A DNA stretch of 64,000 bases from NCBI GenBank assembly GCA_963797335.1, contig CAWCOU010000006.1, positions 806,001 to 870,000 of the forward strand, written 5' to 3'. Shown in pieces: positions 37,762 to 48,328 of the stretch. A program made the position numbers and the translations under genes. Positions within the stretch are counted from its first letter, which is position 1; every line of letters begins with the position of its first letter. The stretch is from CAWCOU01 sp963797335 (lineage in GTDB: Bacteria; Pseudomonadota; Gammaproteobacteria; JAURND01). A model generated the notes under the pieces. The model made no database searches. It had not been told where the DNA came from and saw only the letters and a list, made by a program, of their open reading frames with translations.

Positions 37762-39075
37762 TCAAATGGGTTTGTAAATGAAATAAATAACGAATAATAG
37801 AGCCAATAAAGCTAGTGTGGGACGGATTGCTTTGAAGTCTCGGCAGCATAATTTGATGGCCACGTAGGCTATGATACCTAGGCCAAAGCCGTCGGCGATG
37901 GAGAAGGTGAAGGGAATCATCAGGGTGGTGAGTAGGCTGGGGATGCTCTCCGATAAATCATCCCAATTGATCTGCACTAAACTTCGCATCATCAAGCAGG
38001 CGATAAATAATAAGGCGCCAGCGGTGGCGTAGCTGGGGATGGTTTGGGCGAGGGGGGAGATGAATAAAGCCAGGATAAATAATACGGCGATGGTGACTGC
38101 GGTTAATCCCGTATTACCGCCTGCTTTAATACCGGCGGCGCTTTCGACGTAAACACTGGTACTGGAAGTACCCAATATTGCACCAGAAATAGTTGCCATA
38201 CTTTCTGCTGTCAATGCGTTGGATATCCGTTTCATCTTCTGTGGGTCTTTGCCTAAATTGGCATACTGTAAAATGCTGAGCAAAGTACCGGTGCTATCGA
38301 ATAGAGCCACGATTAAAAAAGTAATAATGACGACAATACCCTGCTCACTCCACAGGTCTTTAAAGCTCAAGGCGAATAGGGTTTGGCTATGCGCTGGCGG
38401 CAAAGCAATAATGCCATGAAAAACGCTGGCTTTTAATAGAATGCTCAACACGGTAGTAGCGAGTATGCCCAAGACAATCGCCCCAGGTACGCGGTAATGA
38501 TAGAGCACGACGATGAGGAAAAATCCAAAAAAGAATAATAACCCCGAAGGGGAATGTAAACTCCCCAAACTCATCAAGGTTTTGGGATTGGGCACAATAA
38601 TACCCGCGGTTTTTAAAGCGATTAAAGCAATGAACATGCCGACGCCGGCAGCGATGGCGACGGCCAAACTATCGGGAATGGCTTCCAGGATTAATCGGCG
38701 AATGTGCGTGACGCTGAGGATTAAGAATAAGACACCAGAAATGAACACCGCACCCAAAGCGCTCTGCCAAGAAAAGCCCAAACTCTGCACGACGGTATAG
38801 ACAAAATACACGTTCAACGCCATACCAGGGCCGATGGCCATCGGATAATTGGCAAGTAAGCCAATCAGTAAACAACCCAAGGCAGAGACCAGGCAGGTGG
38901 CCACGAACACGGACTGGATATCCATTCCTGCCCCAGATAAAATGGCGGGGTTGGCGAATAATATATAGGCCATGGTCAAAAACGTGGTTAACCCGGCGAT
39001 GAGTTCTTGAGGTATGCTGGTTCGATTTTCCGCCAGTTTAAAAAAACGATGTAGTGCTGCGGTGGCTGGATTCAT
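37762..39075 (-). CDS. NCS2 family purine permease (AzgA-like)
   Basis: A 437-residue inner-membrane protein with about 12-14 helices. Typical AzgA/PbuG landmarks are ELIAGLTTFLTMAYILFANP at the start, GPGMALNVYFVYTVVQ and FDSTGTLLSI, followed by GTSSTSVYVESAAGIKAGG. These import adenine, guanine or hypoxanthine with protons. It lies 7 nt after rph and may be co-transcribed with it. Confidence 0.93.
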   Translation of the reverse strand: MNPATAALHRFFKLAENRTSIPQELIAGLTTFLTMAYILFANPAILSGAGMDIQSVFVATCLVSALGCLLIGLLANYPMAIGPGMALNVYFVYTVVQSLGFSWQSALGAVFISGVLFLILSVTHIRRLILEAIPDSLAVAIAAGVGMFIALIALKTAGIIVPNPKTLMSLGSLHSPSGLLFFFGFFLIVVLYHYRVPGAIVLGILATTVLSILLKASVFHGIIALPPAHSQTLFALSFKDLWSEQGIVVIITFLIVALFDSTGTLLSILQYANLGKDPQKMKRISNALTAESMATISGAILGTSSTSVYVESAAGIKAGGNTGLTAVTIAVLFILALFISPLAQTIPSYATAGALLFIACLMMRSLVQINWDDLSESIPSLLTTLMIPFTFSIADGFGLGIIAYVAIKLCCRDFKAIRPTLALLALLFVIYFIYKPI

Positions 39076-39082
39076 GGCTATT

Positions 39083-39814
39083 CTAAATAGGGGTTCGAGC
39101 CTGAGTGACGGCTTCTTTTTGGCGATCGATCAGCATGGTGATGCCATTGCGCGCTAGATCCAATAAGGTGTTTAGTTGTTGCTGATTGAACGTCGATTTT
39201 TCAGCGGTGCCCTGCACTTCGATGAATTCTCCTTGATCGGACATCACTACGTTCATGTCCATATCGGCATTGGAATCTTCTTGGTAATCCAGATCTAACA
39301 ACGGGGTCTTGTCGCGCATGCCCACAGAAATCGCCGCTACCCAATGCTTGAATGGGTTGCCGGTGACGCGACCGATGCGCTTAAGGTGGGCAATGGCATC
39401 GTATAATGCCACGCAGCTGCCGGTGATGGCTGCGGTGCGGGTACCGCCATCGGCTTGCAGCACATCGCAATCGATAGTGATAGTGTTTTCGCCTAAGGCT
39501 TTCAGGTCTACGGCAGTGCGCAGGGAACGGCCAATCAGGCGTTGGATTTCTAATGTGCGCCCACCTTGTTTGCCACGACTGGCTTCGCGATCATTGCGGT
39601 CGTGGGTGGCGCGGGGCAGCATGCCGTATTCCGCGGTTAACCAGCCTTGGCCGGAATCTTTTAAGAAGCGGGGCACACCGGGCACAACACTGGCCGTGCA
39701 TAATACTTTTGTGTCGCCAAATGCAATTAATACGGAACCTTCGGCGTGCTTGGTGAAATGACGAGTGATGCTTATGGGGCGCATTTGTTCTGGGGAGCGC
39801 TGATCTGTTCGCAT
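39083..39814 (-). CDS. rph: Ribonuclease PH
   Basis: A phosphorolytic 3'-5' exoribonuclease that trims tRNA 3' ends. The 243-residue protein has [45 protein letters not shown] and [19 protein letters not shown] chose the ATG at 39812-39814, with GAGG 9 nt upstream, over a GTG 9 bases earlier. It is divergent from coaD. Confidence 0.96.
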   Translation of the reverse strand: MRTDQRSPEQMRPISITRHFTKHAEGSVLIAFGDTKVLCTASVVPGVPRFLKDSGQGWLTAEYGMLPRATHDRNDREASRGKQGGRTLEIQRLIGRSLRTAVDLKALGENTITIDCDVLQADGGTRTAAITGSCVALYDAIAHLKRIGRVTGNPFKHWVAAISVGMRDKTPLLDLDYQEDSNADMDMNVVMSDQGEFIEVQGTAEKSTFNQQQLNTLLDLARNGITMLIDRQKEAVTQARTPI

Positions 39815-39886
39815 GGGTTGCACCTCGTTTAAAATGAAAAGGGGTTATGTTAACATATGGACACATTATTGGGATACCCCCCTATT

Positions 39887-39913
39887 TCCTTCTCCCCCTG
39901 CGGGAAAAGGAGT
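39887..39913. repeat. Short family A REP-like copy upstream of coaD
   Basis: TCCTTCTCCCCCTGCGGGAA followed by AAGGAG forms a hairpin that ends 17 nt before the coaD start. Its AAGGAG is also the nearest Shine-Dalgarno-like sequence to that gene, though rather far away. Confidence 0.65.
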
Positions 39914-39929
39914 ATCCAACTGGTAATTA

Positions 39930-40412
39930 ATGATGGCAACGATACTTTATCCGGGAACGTTTGATCCTATCACGCATGGGCATGTTAATTTAGTGCAACG
40001 TGCCACCGGTCTCTTTGATGAGGTGATTCTTGCCATCGCGGCCAGCGCGGGGAAATCACCTACCTTTTCTTTATCGGAACGGGTGGCTCTGGCGAGAGAA
40101 GTGTTTGCAGATTACCCGCAGGTGCAGATTGACACGTATTCTGGGCTTTTGGTGGAGTTTATGCGCCAGAAAGGCACTCGCCTGATTTTGCGTGGGATCC
40201 GTGCCTTAACCGATATGGATTATGAATTCCAATTAGCGAATATGAATCAGTGCCTAGACCCGACGATTGAGACGCTGTTCTTAAAGTCCGATGAACGATT
40301 TACGCATGTTTCTTCGACGATTGTCCGTGAGATTGCTAGTATGGGCGGGAATTTATCGCCCTTTGTGCCTGAACCGGTGGTGGCGGCGTATCAAAAGCTC
40401 TATAACAAATAA
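39930..40412 (+). CDS. coaD: Phosphopantetheine adenylyltransferase
   Basis: The fourth enzyme of CoA synthesis: ATP and 4'-phosphopantetheine give dephospho-CoA. The 160-residue protein has the nucleotidyltransferase motif YPGTFDPITHGHVNLV, RLILRGIRALTDMDYE and the HVSSTIVREIA signature. Two adjacent ATG codons (39930 and 39933) could start it. It is followed by a ferredoxin gene, a conserved gammaproteobacterial pair. Confidence 0.96.
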   Translation: MMATILYPGTFDPITHGHVNLVQRATGLFDEVILAIAASAGKSPTFSLSERVALAREVFADYPQVQIDTYSGLLVEFMRQKGTRLILRGIRALTDMDYEFQLANMNQCLDPTIETLFLKSDERFTHVSSTIVREIASMGGNLSPFVPEPVVAAYQKLYNK

Positions 40413-40432
40413 AGTTTTCGCGTACCCTCTGA

Positions 40433-40714
<282 letters not shown>

Positions 40715-40715
40715 T

Positions 40716-41726
40716 TCACAGCCATACCCGTAACCATTCCATTAATAACCAAATCCCGGCGGCAACAGCGCCAGCAGCCGGTAGGGTAATGACCCAGGCG
40801 ATGACGATGCGTCGGGCCAAACCCCAACGGACGGCCGACATGGTGTGCGTAGAGCCAACGCCAAATATAGCGCCAGCAATGGTGTGAGTGGTGGAAACCG
40901 GAATACCTAAATGAGTCGCTAAGAATAACGTCGAAGCGCCGGCAATTTCAGCGCAGCTGCCGTTAATGGGTTTTAATTTGGTGATGCGCATACCCATGGT
41001 TCTGACAATACGCCATCCCCCTAAAAAAGTGCCTAATGCCATCACAAAATTGCAGGTGATAATCACCCAGAGGGGTACGTAAAATTGACCGTGCAATAAA
41101 TTTGATGAAAACAATAAAATGGCAATAATACCCATGGTTTTCTGCGCATCGTTGGCGCCGTGGCCTAAGCTTAGCATCGCCGATGAAATAAATTGCAACT
41201 GCTTAAACCATTTTTCGACACGATGGCGAATAAATCGAGAAAAACCCCACAATACGAGATACATTAAAATCAAGCCCAAGACAAAGCCAAGCAGTGGCGA
41301 CATCACAATGGAAGCAACCACTTTGCTGATGCCCGGGTAATTAATGGCGTGAACACCCGATTTTACCAGTGCCGAACCCACTAAACCGCCAATCAAGGCA
41401 TGAGAAGAGCTGGAGGGTAATGCGTAAAACCAGGTGATGAGATTCCAGAAAATCGCGCCACACAGGGTCGCGAAAATTAATTGTTTATCGACAATGCCAG
41501 GGTTGATTAGCCCGGTGCCGATAGTGTTTGCCACGTGGAGTTTAAAAAATAAAAACGCGATAAAGTTGAAAAAAGCAGCCCAAATGACTGCCCAATGCGG
41601 TTTTAGCGTGCGCGTTGAAACGATAGTCGCAATAGAGTTGGCTGAATCGTGAAAACCATTGAGAAAATCAAATACTAACGCTAAGAGAATTAATAAGATA
41701 ACCAGGATTATCTCATGCCCCATCAA
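40716..41726 (-). CDS. Pit family inorganic phosphate transporter
   Basis: A 336-residue inner-membrane phosphate:cation symporter. The paired family signatures are visible: FDFLNGFHDSANSIATIVSTR in the N-terminal half and SLGHGANDAQKTMGII in the C-terminal half, plus SSSHALIGGLVGSAL and PVSTTHTIAGAIFGVG. It overlaps the DUF47 gene by 4 nt, the standard pairing. Confidence 0.95.
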   Translation of the reverse strand: MMGHEIILVILLILLALVFDFLNGFHDSANSIATIVSTRTLKPHWAVIWAAFFNFIAFLFFKLHVANTIGTGLINPGIVDKQLIFATLCGAIFWNLITWFYALPSSSSHALIGGLVGSALVKSGVHAINYPGISKVVASIVMSPLLGFVLGLILMYLVLWGFSRFIRHRVEKWFKQLQFISSAMLSLGHGANDAQKTMGIIAILLFSSNLLHGQFYVPLWVIITCNFVMALGTFLGGWRIVRTMGMRITKLKPINGSCAEIAGASTLFLATHLGIPVSTTHTIAGAIFGVGSTHTMSAVRWGLARRIVIAWVITLPAAGAVAAGIWLLMEWLRVWL

Positions 41727-42349
41727 GAATACTCCAGGACAATACCTTTTATGATATCAGCTAAATCATGGCATTCATGCACGATTTGAGTGCTGTATTC
41801 ATAAATCTCCTTGGTTTTCAGCAGTTCCTTATAATCGATAGCTTGGGCAAATAATTTACCTAAGCCTTCCAACATAATTTGTTCGGCACGATTATTGGCT
41901 TCACTAATGGAACGGCAAAGATCAATAATATCGGGGGCGTTTTTTAGCGATTCCAATTCTTTTAATGCCGTGCGGATGGCCATTGCCGCATGGAGTGCCA
42001 ATTGGGCGATGCCTTGCGTATCGGCAGGTAATGATTCAATCTGATATAAAGCGATCCGTCGCGCCGTGCGGTTAATCACATCAAGGATATCATCGAGTTT
42101 ACGGGTGAGTTGCAGGATGTCGTAACGATCGAATGGTGTGATAAAGGTCTTGTGCAATAAGTCAAAGGTGGCACGGGCACAATTGTCGGCGATGACTTCA
42201 TGCTCGGAAATTAAGGTCGCAAAACGTTCCGCTTCTTTCAAATTTTGCATTAATTGTAGAAATTGCTCGGCAGCGCTTACCAAATGTTGGGCAGCTTCTT
42301 GAAATAATCCAAAAAAACTATCTTGTTTTGGTAGTATTTTCTTTAACAC
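41723..42349 (-). CDS. DUF47 (PhoU-like) phosphate transport regulator
   Basis: A 208-residue, all-helical protein of the DUF47/PhoU-like family, which is thought to control the partner Pit transporter. It begins LKKILPKQDSFFGLFQEAA and has the family blocks EHEVIADNCARATFDLL and FDRYDILQLTRKLDDILDVI. I chose the GTG at 42347-42349, with AGGAG 6 nt upstream, over a start 63 bases earlier that adds a non-conserved leader. It is translationally coupled to the transporter gene. Confidence 0.92.
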   Translation of the reverse strand: MLKKILPKQDSFFGLFQEAAQHLVSAAEQFLQLMQNLKEAERFATLISEHEVIADNCARATFDLLHKTFITPFDRYDILQLTRKLDDILDVINRTARRIALYQIESLPADTQGIAQLALHAAMAIRTALKELESLKNAPDIIDLCRSISEANNRAEQIMLEGLGKLFAQAIDYKELLKTKEIYEYSTQIVHECHDLADIIKGIVLEYS

Positions 42350-42498
42350 GGGCAACTCCTGGGTGAAACTCGGTGGTGGCGCAGTGTAAACGATTCCTTG
42401 GGACTGCCGCAAGAGGGATTCAGGTAAAATTGTTTTCTTTCAACACAACTCAAAATATAAGATAATCCCATTAAATTAACGGACTAGAAGGAAAACAC

Positions 42499-43377
42499 AT
42501 GTCGGCCACCGAAATATTTGATCTATCCAGCTGGGCAGAAGGTATATCAACCGCTACTCAAACAGACGCCGTGACAGCACTCGAGAAGGGTCAGCTATTG
42601 CTATTCCCACAGCTGCCCTTCTTATTAGAACCTGCCGAGCTGCGCTTTCTATCGCCCGCTTTTGTCGATAACAAGTCAAAAAATATCAGTTTTGATAGCA
42701 CCCGCGGCCGCTTGGCCGGGGCGGTTGCCAGCCATGATGAGCTACGGCAGCTACGCTACCTAGTCTCTCGTTTTACCCGGCAAGCAACGACGTTGATTCA
42801 GCAGTTGTTTCCCGCCTACCGCCGGGAACTGCAAATCGCACGCACTAGCTTTCGCCCAGTGCAAGTCAGTCAACGGAAAATGTCTTATCGAAAAGACGAT
42901 CGGTTGTTACATGTGGATGCGTTTCCAGCTAACCCTATTCAAGGCCGACGTATTTTGCGGGTGTTTAGTAATATTAACCCTTATCAGGAGGATAGAGTCT
43001 GGCGGATAGGCGAGCCTTTTGAAGCCGTTGCACGACATTTTTTACCTACTATTTTAAGGCCGTGGCCGGGTGCCCGGCGTTTTTTGCAATGGCTGGGCAT
43101 TACTCGAAGTTATCGCACCGAATACGACCATATTATGCTGCAATTGCATGATCATATGAAAAAGGATAGTTCGTATCAAATACAAGCTCCTCAAACCACA
43201 CTGCGTTTACCGCCGGGTAGTACTTGGATTGTGCAAACGGATCAGGTATCGCACGCGGCGATGAGTGGGCAGCATATGCTGGAGCAGACTTTTTATTTAC
43301 CGGTCGAGGCGATGGTTAATCCGGCGCTTTCACCCTTGCGGGTGTTGGAGCGGTTATCTGGGCGTCAGTTAATTTAG
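42499..43377 (+). CDS. kdoO: Kdo 3-hydroxylase family protein
   Basis: A 292-residue non-heme iron, 2-oxoglutarate-dependent dioxygenase of the family that hydroxylates the Kdo sugar of lipopolysaccharide. The iron ligands are probably H138 and D140 in RLLHVDAFPANP and H252 in TDQVSHAAMSG, with NINPYQEDRVWRIGEPF between. Members are found in Legionella, Burkholderia and Yersinia. The protein acts on lipid A-core in the cytoplasm. It is divergent from the DUF47-Pit pair. Confidence 0.88.
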   Translation: MSATEIFDLSSWAEGISTATQTDAVTALEKGQLLLFPQLPFLLEPAELRFLSPAFVDNKSKNISFDSTRGRLAGAVASHDELRQLRYLVSRFTRQATTLIQQLFPAYRRELQIARTSFRPVQVSQRKMSYRKDDRLLHVDAFPANPIQGRRILRVFSNINPYQEDRVWRIGEPFEAVARHFLPTILRPWPGARRFLQWLGITRSYRTEYDHIMLQLHDHMKKDSSYQIQAPQTTLRLPPGSTWIVQTDQVSHAAMSGQHMLEQTFYLPVEAMVNPALSPLRVLERLSGRQLI

Positions 43378-43503
43378 TTTACCTCTGTTCCTTAACCTAT
43401 TTTTCTGGCATTATTGGGTTGAGGTTTGCTCACTTTATGGTATACGCGAAGTCAGCTGCAAAAATATGACTATATTATCTCTCACCACGACAGGTGAACT
43501 CTG

Positions 43504-44409
43504 ATGCAGGATGCAATCATCACTTTTGAACAGCCCCTAAACGAATATATTCGCGTTTGCTTACGGCTGGAACATTTGTTTGCGCAAGTCTTAGACAATA
43601 TTTCGGATTCCCCCACTTTCGCTGCTCCAAACGTAGCCAGCGCCCCAAAAAAAACCTCCACCACCCAGCCATTAATTAATACTTCCGTCTTCACGGAAGC
43701 AAAACCTGCGGAACCTCCGCCTGAACCCAACGATCCCTTTTGGCAATGCCGCACCGCCATGAAAGGCTTGTTAGAAGCATTAACCGTGCTCGATCGACCA
43801 GATTTAAAGTCAAAAATCACCCAGGCTTTGGTGCAACACATTGGCGTGTTAACCCAATTGCAGGAAAAACCCAATGTCGATCATGATAAGTTACGGGATA
43901 TTTTGGCTGAATTAGAACAAATCACCGAAAGCCTGTATAAAACCCAAGATAAGATTGGCCAATCGCTACGCAATAATATTTTCCTGAATACCATTCGTCA
44001 GCACATGGCGAACCCGGGTGGCGCCTGCCCTTTCAGCACCCCTGCCTACTACCTTTGGCTACAACAACCGGCGGCGTTACGCAATCAGCAGATTAAAAGC
44101 TGGTTTCAAGAGTTTGATTTACTCCGAGTGGCTGTGCGCTTATTACTGCAATTGGTTCGTCACAGCGCTCAACCTCAGTCATTGACGGCTAGTGGTGGTT
44201 TTTACCAGCAGGCGTTAGATCCTAAATTATCGTTTCATTTGGTGCGGGTGAGTGTGAAGCTGAAGTACCAGGTTTACCCGGAAATCAGTGTCGGGAAACA
44301 TCGGATGACGGTGCGATTTTTGGAGTTAAATACCCATGATCGCGCCGCGCAGAGTGGCCAGGATATTCCCTTCGAGTTGACCTGCTGTTTGGGCATGCTC
44401 AATAAATAA
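43504..44409 (+). CDS. zapD: Cell division protein ZapD
   Basis: A cytoplasmic protein that cross-links FtsZ filaments. The N-terminal block ITFEQPLNEYIRVCLRLEHLF is diagnostic, and the C-terminal beta domain (HLVRVSVKLKYQVYPEISVG) is complete. At 301 residues it is some 50 longer than E. coli ZapD (247), largely through a Thr/Pro-rich insert at about residues 35-80 (ASAPKKTSTTQP...PAEPPPEPND) between the first helix and the rest. It is followed directly by a structured repeat. Confidence 0.93.
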   Translation: MQDAIITFEQPLNEYIRVCLRLEHLFAQVLDNISDSPTFAAPNVASAPKKTSTTQPLINTSVFTEAKPAEPPPEPNDPFWQCRTAMKGLLEALTVLDRPDLKSKITQALVQHIGVLTQLQEKPNVDHDKLRDILAELEQITESLYKTQDKIGQSLRNNIFLNTIRQHMANPGGACPFSTPAYYLWLQQPAALRNQQIKSWFQEFDLLRVAVRLLLQLVRHSAQPQSLTASGGFYQQALDPKLSFHLVRVSVKLKYQVYPEISVGKHRMTVRFLELNTHDRAAQSGQDIPFELTCCLGMLNK

Positions 44410-44417
44410 TCCGTATT

Positions 44418-44540
44418 AGCTCAGCAGCCCCAGGATTGAAACGCTCGTATTTTGCCGATTTTGGCGGGAAAATTTTTCTCACCAAACTCGACTAAAATAC
44501 GAGCGTTTGTGCCAAAGATAGGGGGGTGCCTGAGCTCACA
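44418..44540 (-). repeat. Structured 120-bp repeat, copy 1 (inverted relative to copy 2)
   Basis: The reverse complement matches 49022-49143 along its full length with about a dozen differences. Within the copy, AAACGCTCGTATTTT (44439-44453) and AAAATACGAGCGTTT (44494-44508) are perfect complements, and an inner pair (CGATTTTGG / CCAAACTCG) and outer pair (GCTCAGCAGCCCC / GGGGTGCCTGAGC) extend the cruciform. It starts 9 nt after zapD. Confidence 0.9.
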
Positions 44541-44548
44541 ATAATCTT

Positions 44549-44977
44549 TTAAATTGCGGCGAGGATGGAGTGGTTGGCGGTGAGCATTCGCAAATTTTTT
44601 AGTTCTTCGCGGTTCACCCAGGCAATTTGTTGACTTTCTCGACCATAGGCTACGCCGGTAAAATCACTGACCCACCAGACATCTAAAAAAACAGATTTTT
44701 CGGATTTTTGGCCAGTGGCGGGATAAACATATTGCTTCTGTAAAAAAGGTCGGGCTTTTTGCACGGTGATGCCGACCTCCTCCCATAATTCGCGATGCAA
44801 TGCCTGTTCTGTGGTTTCCCCTGATTCCAGCTTACCGCCGGGAAACTCCCAAAAGCCGGCGTGCTCTTTATCCTGTGGGCGCAAACAAACCAGAAACTGT
44901 TGGTGCGCGTTGCAAACAATACCCACCGCGACAGTGACTAACGGCAGAGTGCCCGTTGTATCAGCGCAAAGTGCCAT
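44549..44977 (-). CDS. mutT: 8-oxo-dGTP diphosphatase (MutT family Nudix)
   Basis: Removes oxidised dGTP from the nucleotide pool. The 142-residue protein has a full Nudix box, [20 protein letters not shown] followed by EVGI, preceded by GFWEFP as in MutT. It overlaps the end of secA by 17 nt, the conserved secA-mutT order. Confidence 0.93.
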   Translation of the reverse strand: MALCADTTGTLPLVTVAVGIVCNAHQQFLVCLRPQDKEHAGFWEFPGGKLESGETTEQALHRELWEEVGITVQKARPFLQKQYVYPATGQKSEKSVFLDVWWVSDFTGVAYGRESQQIAWVNREELKNLRMLTANHSILAAI

Positions 44978-47696
44978 GGCAGTTTTTGTATTTTTTACCC
45001 GAACCGCAGGGACAAGGATCGTTACGACCTACTTTGGGTTGTTCGCGCACAAACGGTTCTACAGGCTGCGTCTCTTCCGCGGTCGATGCCTCAGCCTCGT
45101 CTATCTCAGCACGAGCAGGTAACGCCGGTTTGGCTTCTGCATGCAAAAATTGCATATTGGTGATACGGCCGCCTTGCAATTGTTCCGGCGATAAGGTTTG
45201 GCCTTCCGGAAGCGGCTGGATGTGCGCGGTAAACAAGGTATTCACGACATCGCGCTTCACATTTTCCAACAAACTGGTGAACATGAGAAACGCTTCGCGC
45301 TTGTATTCTTGCTTGGGGTTTTTTTGCGCGTAACCACGCAAGTGTATCCCTTTGCGCAGATGATCCATCGCCGCCAGATGTTCACGCCAGTGGCTGTCTA
45401 GGTTTTGCAACATCACGGATTTCTCAACATGCCGCATTACTGAAGACCCAACTTCATTTTCTTTCTGCTGAGCAATCGCCGTCATTTCCTGCAAAATACG
45501 TTCCCGTAAGGCTTCTTCGTCTAGGGTATTGTCTTTGTCCAACCATTCTTGCAGCGGCAGCTTGACCGAAAACTCATCGTCTAATTGCGCCGTCAGACCA
45601 GAGACATTCCATTCTTCCTCTAAACTTTGTGGGGGAATATATTCGTCGATGACGGCTTGAATCACGTCCTGACGAATGGCAACGATGGTGCCAGAAATAT
45701 CATCGGCTTGTAGTAACTCATTGCGTTGTTGGTAAATCACTTTTCGCTGGTCGTTGGCGACATCGTCGTATTCCAACAACTGTTTACGCATGTCGAAATT
45801 ATGGCCTTCAACCTTGCGCTGCGCATTTTCAATGGCACGGGTAATTAAGGCGTTTTCAATCACTTCGTGTTCTTGCATACCCAAGCGACGCATGATGCTG
45901 GCCATGCGATCGGAAGCAAAGATGCGCATGAGGTTATCTTCCAGCGATAAATAAAATTGCGAAGAACCGGGATCACCTTGACGACCCGAACGACCGCGCA
46001 GCTGGTTATCAATGCGGCGTGATTCGTTACGTTCGGTGCCGAGCACATGCAAACCACCGGCTGCCATCACCGTTTCGTGGCGCTGTTGCCACTGCGCTTT
46101 GCGCTCGTTGATAGTCGCTTCATCGGCATTTTCCAACTCGGCGAGTTCCGCCTGAAGATTGCCACCCAAAACGATATCAGTGCCTCGACCGGCCATATTG
46201 GTGGCGATGGTCACCGCTTGCGGGCGCCCGGCTTGCGCGACGATTTTCGCTTCTTTTTCATGGAATTTAGCGTTTAATACTTGGTGAGGAATTTTTTCTT
46301 TGGTCAATAAATCCGATAAATATTCCGAGGTTTCGATAGAAGTCGTGCCCACCAAAATAGGTTGGCCTTTTTCTACGCGTTTTTTAATGTCTTTGATAAT
46401 AGCCTTGAATTTACCTTGCCGATTTAAATAAATCTGATCGCCTTGATCTTTGCGAACCACCGGCTTATTGGTGGGGATGACCACCACTTCCAAACCGTAA
46501 ATTTGGTGGAATTCAAAGGCTTCGGTATCGGCGGTGCCGGTCATGCCGGCCAGTTTTTCATAGAGTCGAAAATAATTCTGGAAGGTGATAGAGGCCAGGG
46601 TTTGGTTTTCGCTCTTGATGTCAACGCCTTCTTTGGCTTCTACGGCTTGGTGTAACCCTTCCGACCAACGTCTGCCGGGCATTAGGCGGCCGGTATGTTC
46701 GTCGACGATAATCACTTCTTTGTCTTTGACGATGTACTCCACGTCGCGATGGTAGAGGGCATGGGCTCGCAACGCCGCATAGATGTGGTGCATGAGGGAG
46801 ATATGCGCAATGTCGTATAGGCTTTCACCTGATTTTATTAAGCCAGCCGCGCTTAATAATGTTTCTACCTTCTGGTGACCTTGTTCGGTTAGGTAAATCT
46901 GCCGTGCTTTTTCATCGACCTTGTAATCACCCGGACCATTTTCTGTTTCTTGTTTCGTCAGTTCGGGGACTAAGCTATTAATTTTGATGTAGAGTTCGGA
47001 GCTTTGTTCAGCCGCACCGGAGATAATTAACGGGGTGCGCGCCTCATCGATCAAAATGGAATCGACTTCGTCGACGATGGCGTAATGCAGACCGCGTTGC
47101 ACTTTGCCTTCTGGACGGAACACCATGTTGTCACGCATGTAATCAAAGCCAAATTCGTTATTGGTGCCGTAGGTGATGTCGGCCGCATAGGCTTCCTCCT
47201 TTTGGGCGTGCGTCATGTTGGTGAGATTAATGCCTACTTGTAAACCTAAAAATTCGTAGATAGGCGCCATCCACTGCGCATCACGCTTGGCTAAATAGTC
47301 ATTGACGGTGACCAGATGAACACCTTTACCGGTTAAGGCATTCAGGTAGGCGGCCAGAGTAGCTACCAATGTTTTACCTTCACCCGTGCGCATTTCCGCT
47401 ATTTTGCCGGAATGCAATACCATACCGCCGATTAATTGCACATCGAAGTGGCGCAATCCTAGGGTACGAACACTGGTTTCTCGTACCACCGCAAAGGCTT
47501 CTGGCAATAGGCTGTCTAAGGTTTCACCGTTTTGGTAACGTTGTTTGAACTCCTCAGTTTTTGCCTGGAGTTCTGAGTCGTTTAACGCGTGCAGTTTCGG
47601 CTCCCATTGGTTGATTTTTTCAACCAGTTTCATCATGCGCTTGATTAATCGCTGATTACGAGTGCCAAAAATAGTACTGAATAGTTTAATTGCCAT
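44961..47696 (-). CDS. secA: Preprotein translocase ATPase SecA
   Basis: The motor that drives proteins through SecYEG. The 911-residue protein has the Walker A region [20 protein letters not shown], the DEAD-like [44 protein letters not shown] and the C-terminal zinc motif [13 protein letters not shown] used for SecB binding. Length matches E. coli SecA (901). It is divergent from dciA. Confidence 0.98.
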   Translation of the reverse strand: MAIKLFSTIFGTRNQRLIKRMMKLVEKINQWEPKLHALNDSELQAKTEEFKQRYQNGETLDSLLPEAFAVVRETSVRTLGLRHFDVQLIGGMVLHSGKIAEMRTGEGKTLVATLAAYLNALTGKGVHLVTVNDYLAKRDAQWMAPIYEFLGLQVGINLTNMTHAQKEEAYAADITYGTNNEFGFDYMRDNMVFRPEGKVQRGLHYAIVDEVDSILIDEARTPLIISGAAEQSSELYIKINSLVPELTKQETENGPGDYKVDEKARQIYLTEQGHQKVETLLSAAGLIKSGESLYDIAHISLMHHIYAALRAHALYHRDVEYIVKDKEVIIVDEHTGRLMPGRRWSEGLHQAVEAKEGVDIKSENQTLASITFQNYFRLYEKLAGMTGTADTEAFEFHQIYGLEVVVIPTNKPVVRKDQGDQIYLNRQGKFKAIIKDIKKRVEKGQPILVGTTSIETSEYLSDLLTKEKIPHQVLNAKFHEKEAKIVAQAGRPQAVTIATNMAGRGTDIVLGGNLQAELAELENADEATINERKAQWQQRHETVMAAGGLHVLGTERNESRRIDNQLRGRSGRQGDPGSSQFYLSLEDNLMRIFASDRMASIMRRLGMQEHEVIENALITRAIENAQRKVEGHNFDMRKQLLEYDDVANDQRKVIYQQRNELLQADDISGTIVAIRQDVIQAVIDEYIPPQSLEEEWNVSGLTAQLDDEFSVKLPLQEWLDKDNTLDEEALRERILQEMTAIAQQKENEVGSSVMRHVEKSVMLQNLDSHWREHLAAMDHLRKGIHLRGYAQKNPKQEYKREAFLMFTSLLENVKRDVVNTLFTAHIQPLPEGQTLSPEQLQGGRITNMQFLHAEAKPALPARAEIDEAEASTAEETQPVEPFVREQPKVGRNDPCPCGSGKKYKNCHGTLR

Positions 47697-47803
47697 GGGC
47701 GTCTTTATGTCCTACTATCGTGCAACTTAGATGGAAGTTGAATCTCCACACCTTTTTCCCGCTTCTCAGGGGCCCGTCTGTTTGCGCGCGAGTATGTCAT
47801 AAA

Positions 47804-48328
47804 ATGAAGACTCAATCCAGTCAAAATACCCAGCAAATGCCATTGCAAAAGCTGCTGACGCAAGTGGCGCTAAGCGATTGGTTTATTTCTTTACAAAAAC
47901 AAATACAGGTGCTGGCGAGATTACAACTGCTATGGGATCAGTTTGTGCCCTCTGAATTGGCGACGCATTTCCAGGTGTCAGCATTTGAGCAAGCTGTGCT
48001 GACGGTTGTTTCCGCAAGCGCTGCTTTTGCCAGCCGGCTGCATTTTTATATGGCTGATCTGGTGAAGCAACTGCAAGTATACCCCGAGTTTGTAGGGTTG
48101 CAGAACATTCGCTGTCGAATTCAGCCCTTTTCTGAGCATGTTAGCCATTTGCCACGCGCGTATCCCATTTCTCCTGAAAGCGCACAGATCATTGCGAAAG
48201 TAGCAGATACGATTCAAGAACCAACACTTCAATCAGCCCTATTAGCACTGGCACGCCATGCTGAAGAAGTCTCCTCCCTGGGAGCGCAGAGGCCCGCGCT
48301 CCCAGGGAAGGAGCATTTATTGGACTGA
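47804..48328 (+). CDS. dciA: DciA (DUF721) helicase-operator protein
   Basis: DciA is the ancestral loader of DnaB on DNA in bacteria that lack DnaC/DnaI. The 174-residue protein has a weakly conserved N-terminal domain of the DUF721 family (LQVLARLQLLWDQFVPSELA, HFQVSAFEQAVLTVVSASAAFASRLHFY...) and a helical tail. I chose the ATG at 47804; a longer frame from 47690 would read back into secA upstream sequence. The last 18 or so residues (SSLGAQRPALPGKE) are read from a palindromic repeat at 48275. Place next to secA supports the assignment. Confidence 0.8.
   Translation: MKTQSSQNTQQMPLQKLLTQVALSDWFISLQKQIQVLARLQLLWDQFVPSELATHFQVSAFEQAVLTVVSASAAFASRLHFYMADLVKQLQVYPEFVGLQNIRCRIQPFSEHVSHLPRAYPISPESAQIIAKVADTIQEPTLQSALLALARHAEEVSSLGAQRPALPGKEHLLD
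48275..48308. repeat. Short palindromic repeat, family C, in the 3' end of dciA
   Basis: TCCCTGGGAGCGC ... GCGCTCCCAGGGA is a near-perfect hairpin within the coding end of dciA and 9 nt from the end of the converging OmpA-like gene. It matches the copy at 21839-21871. Confidence 0.75.
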
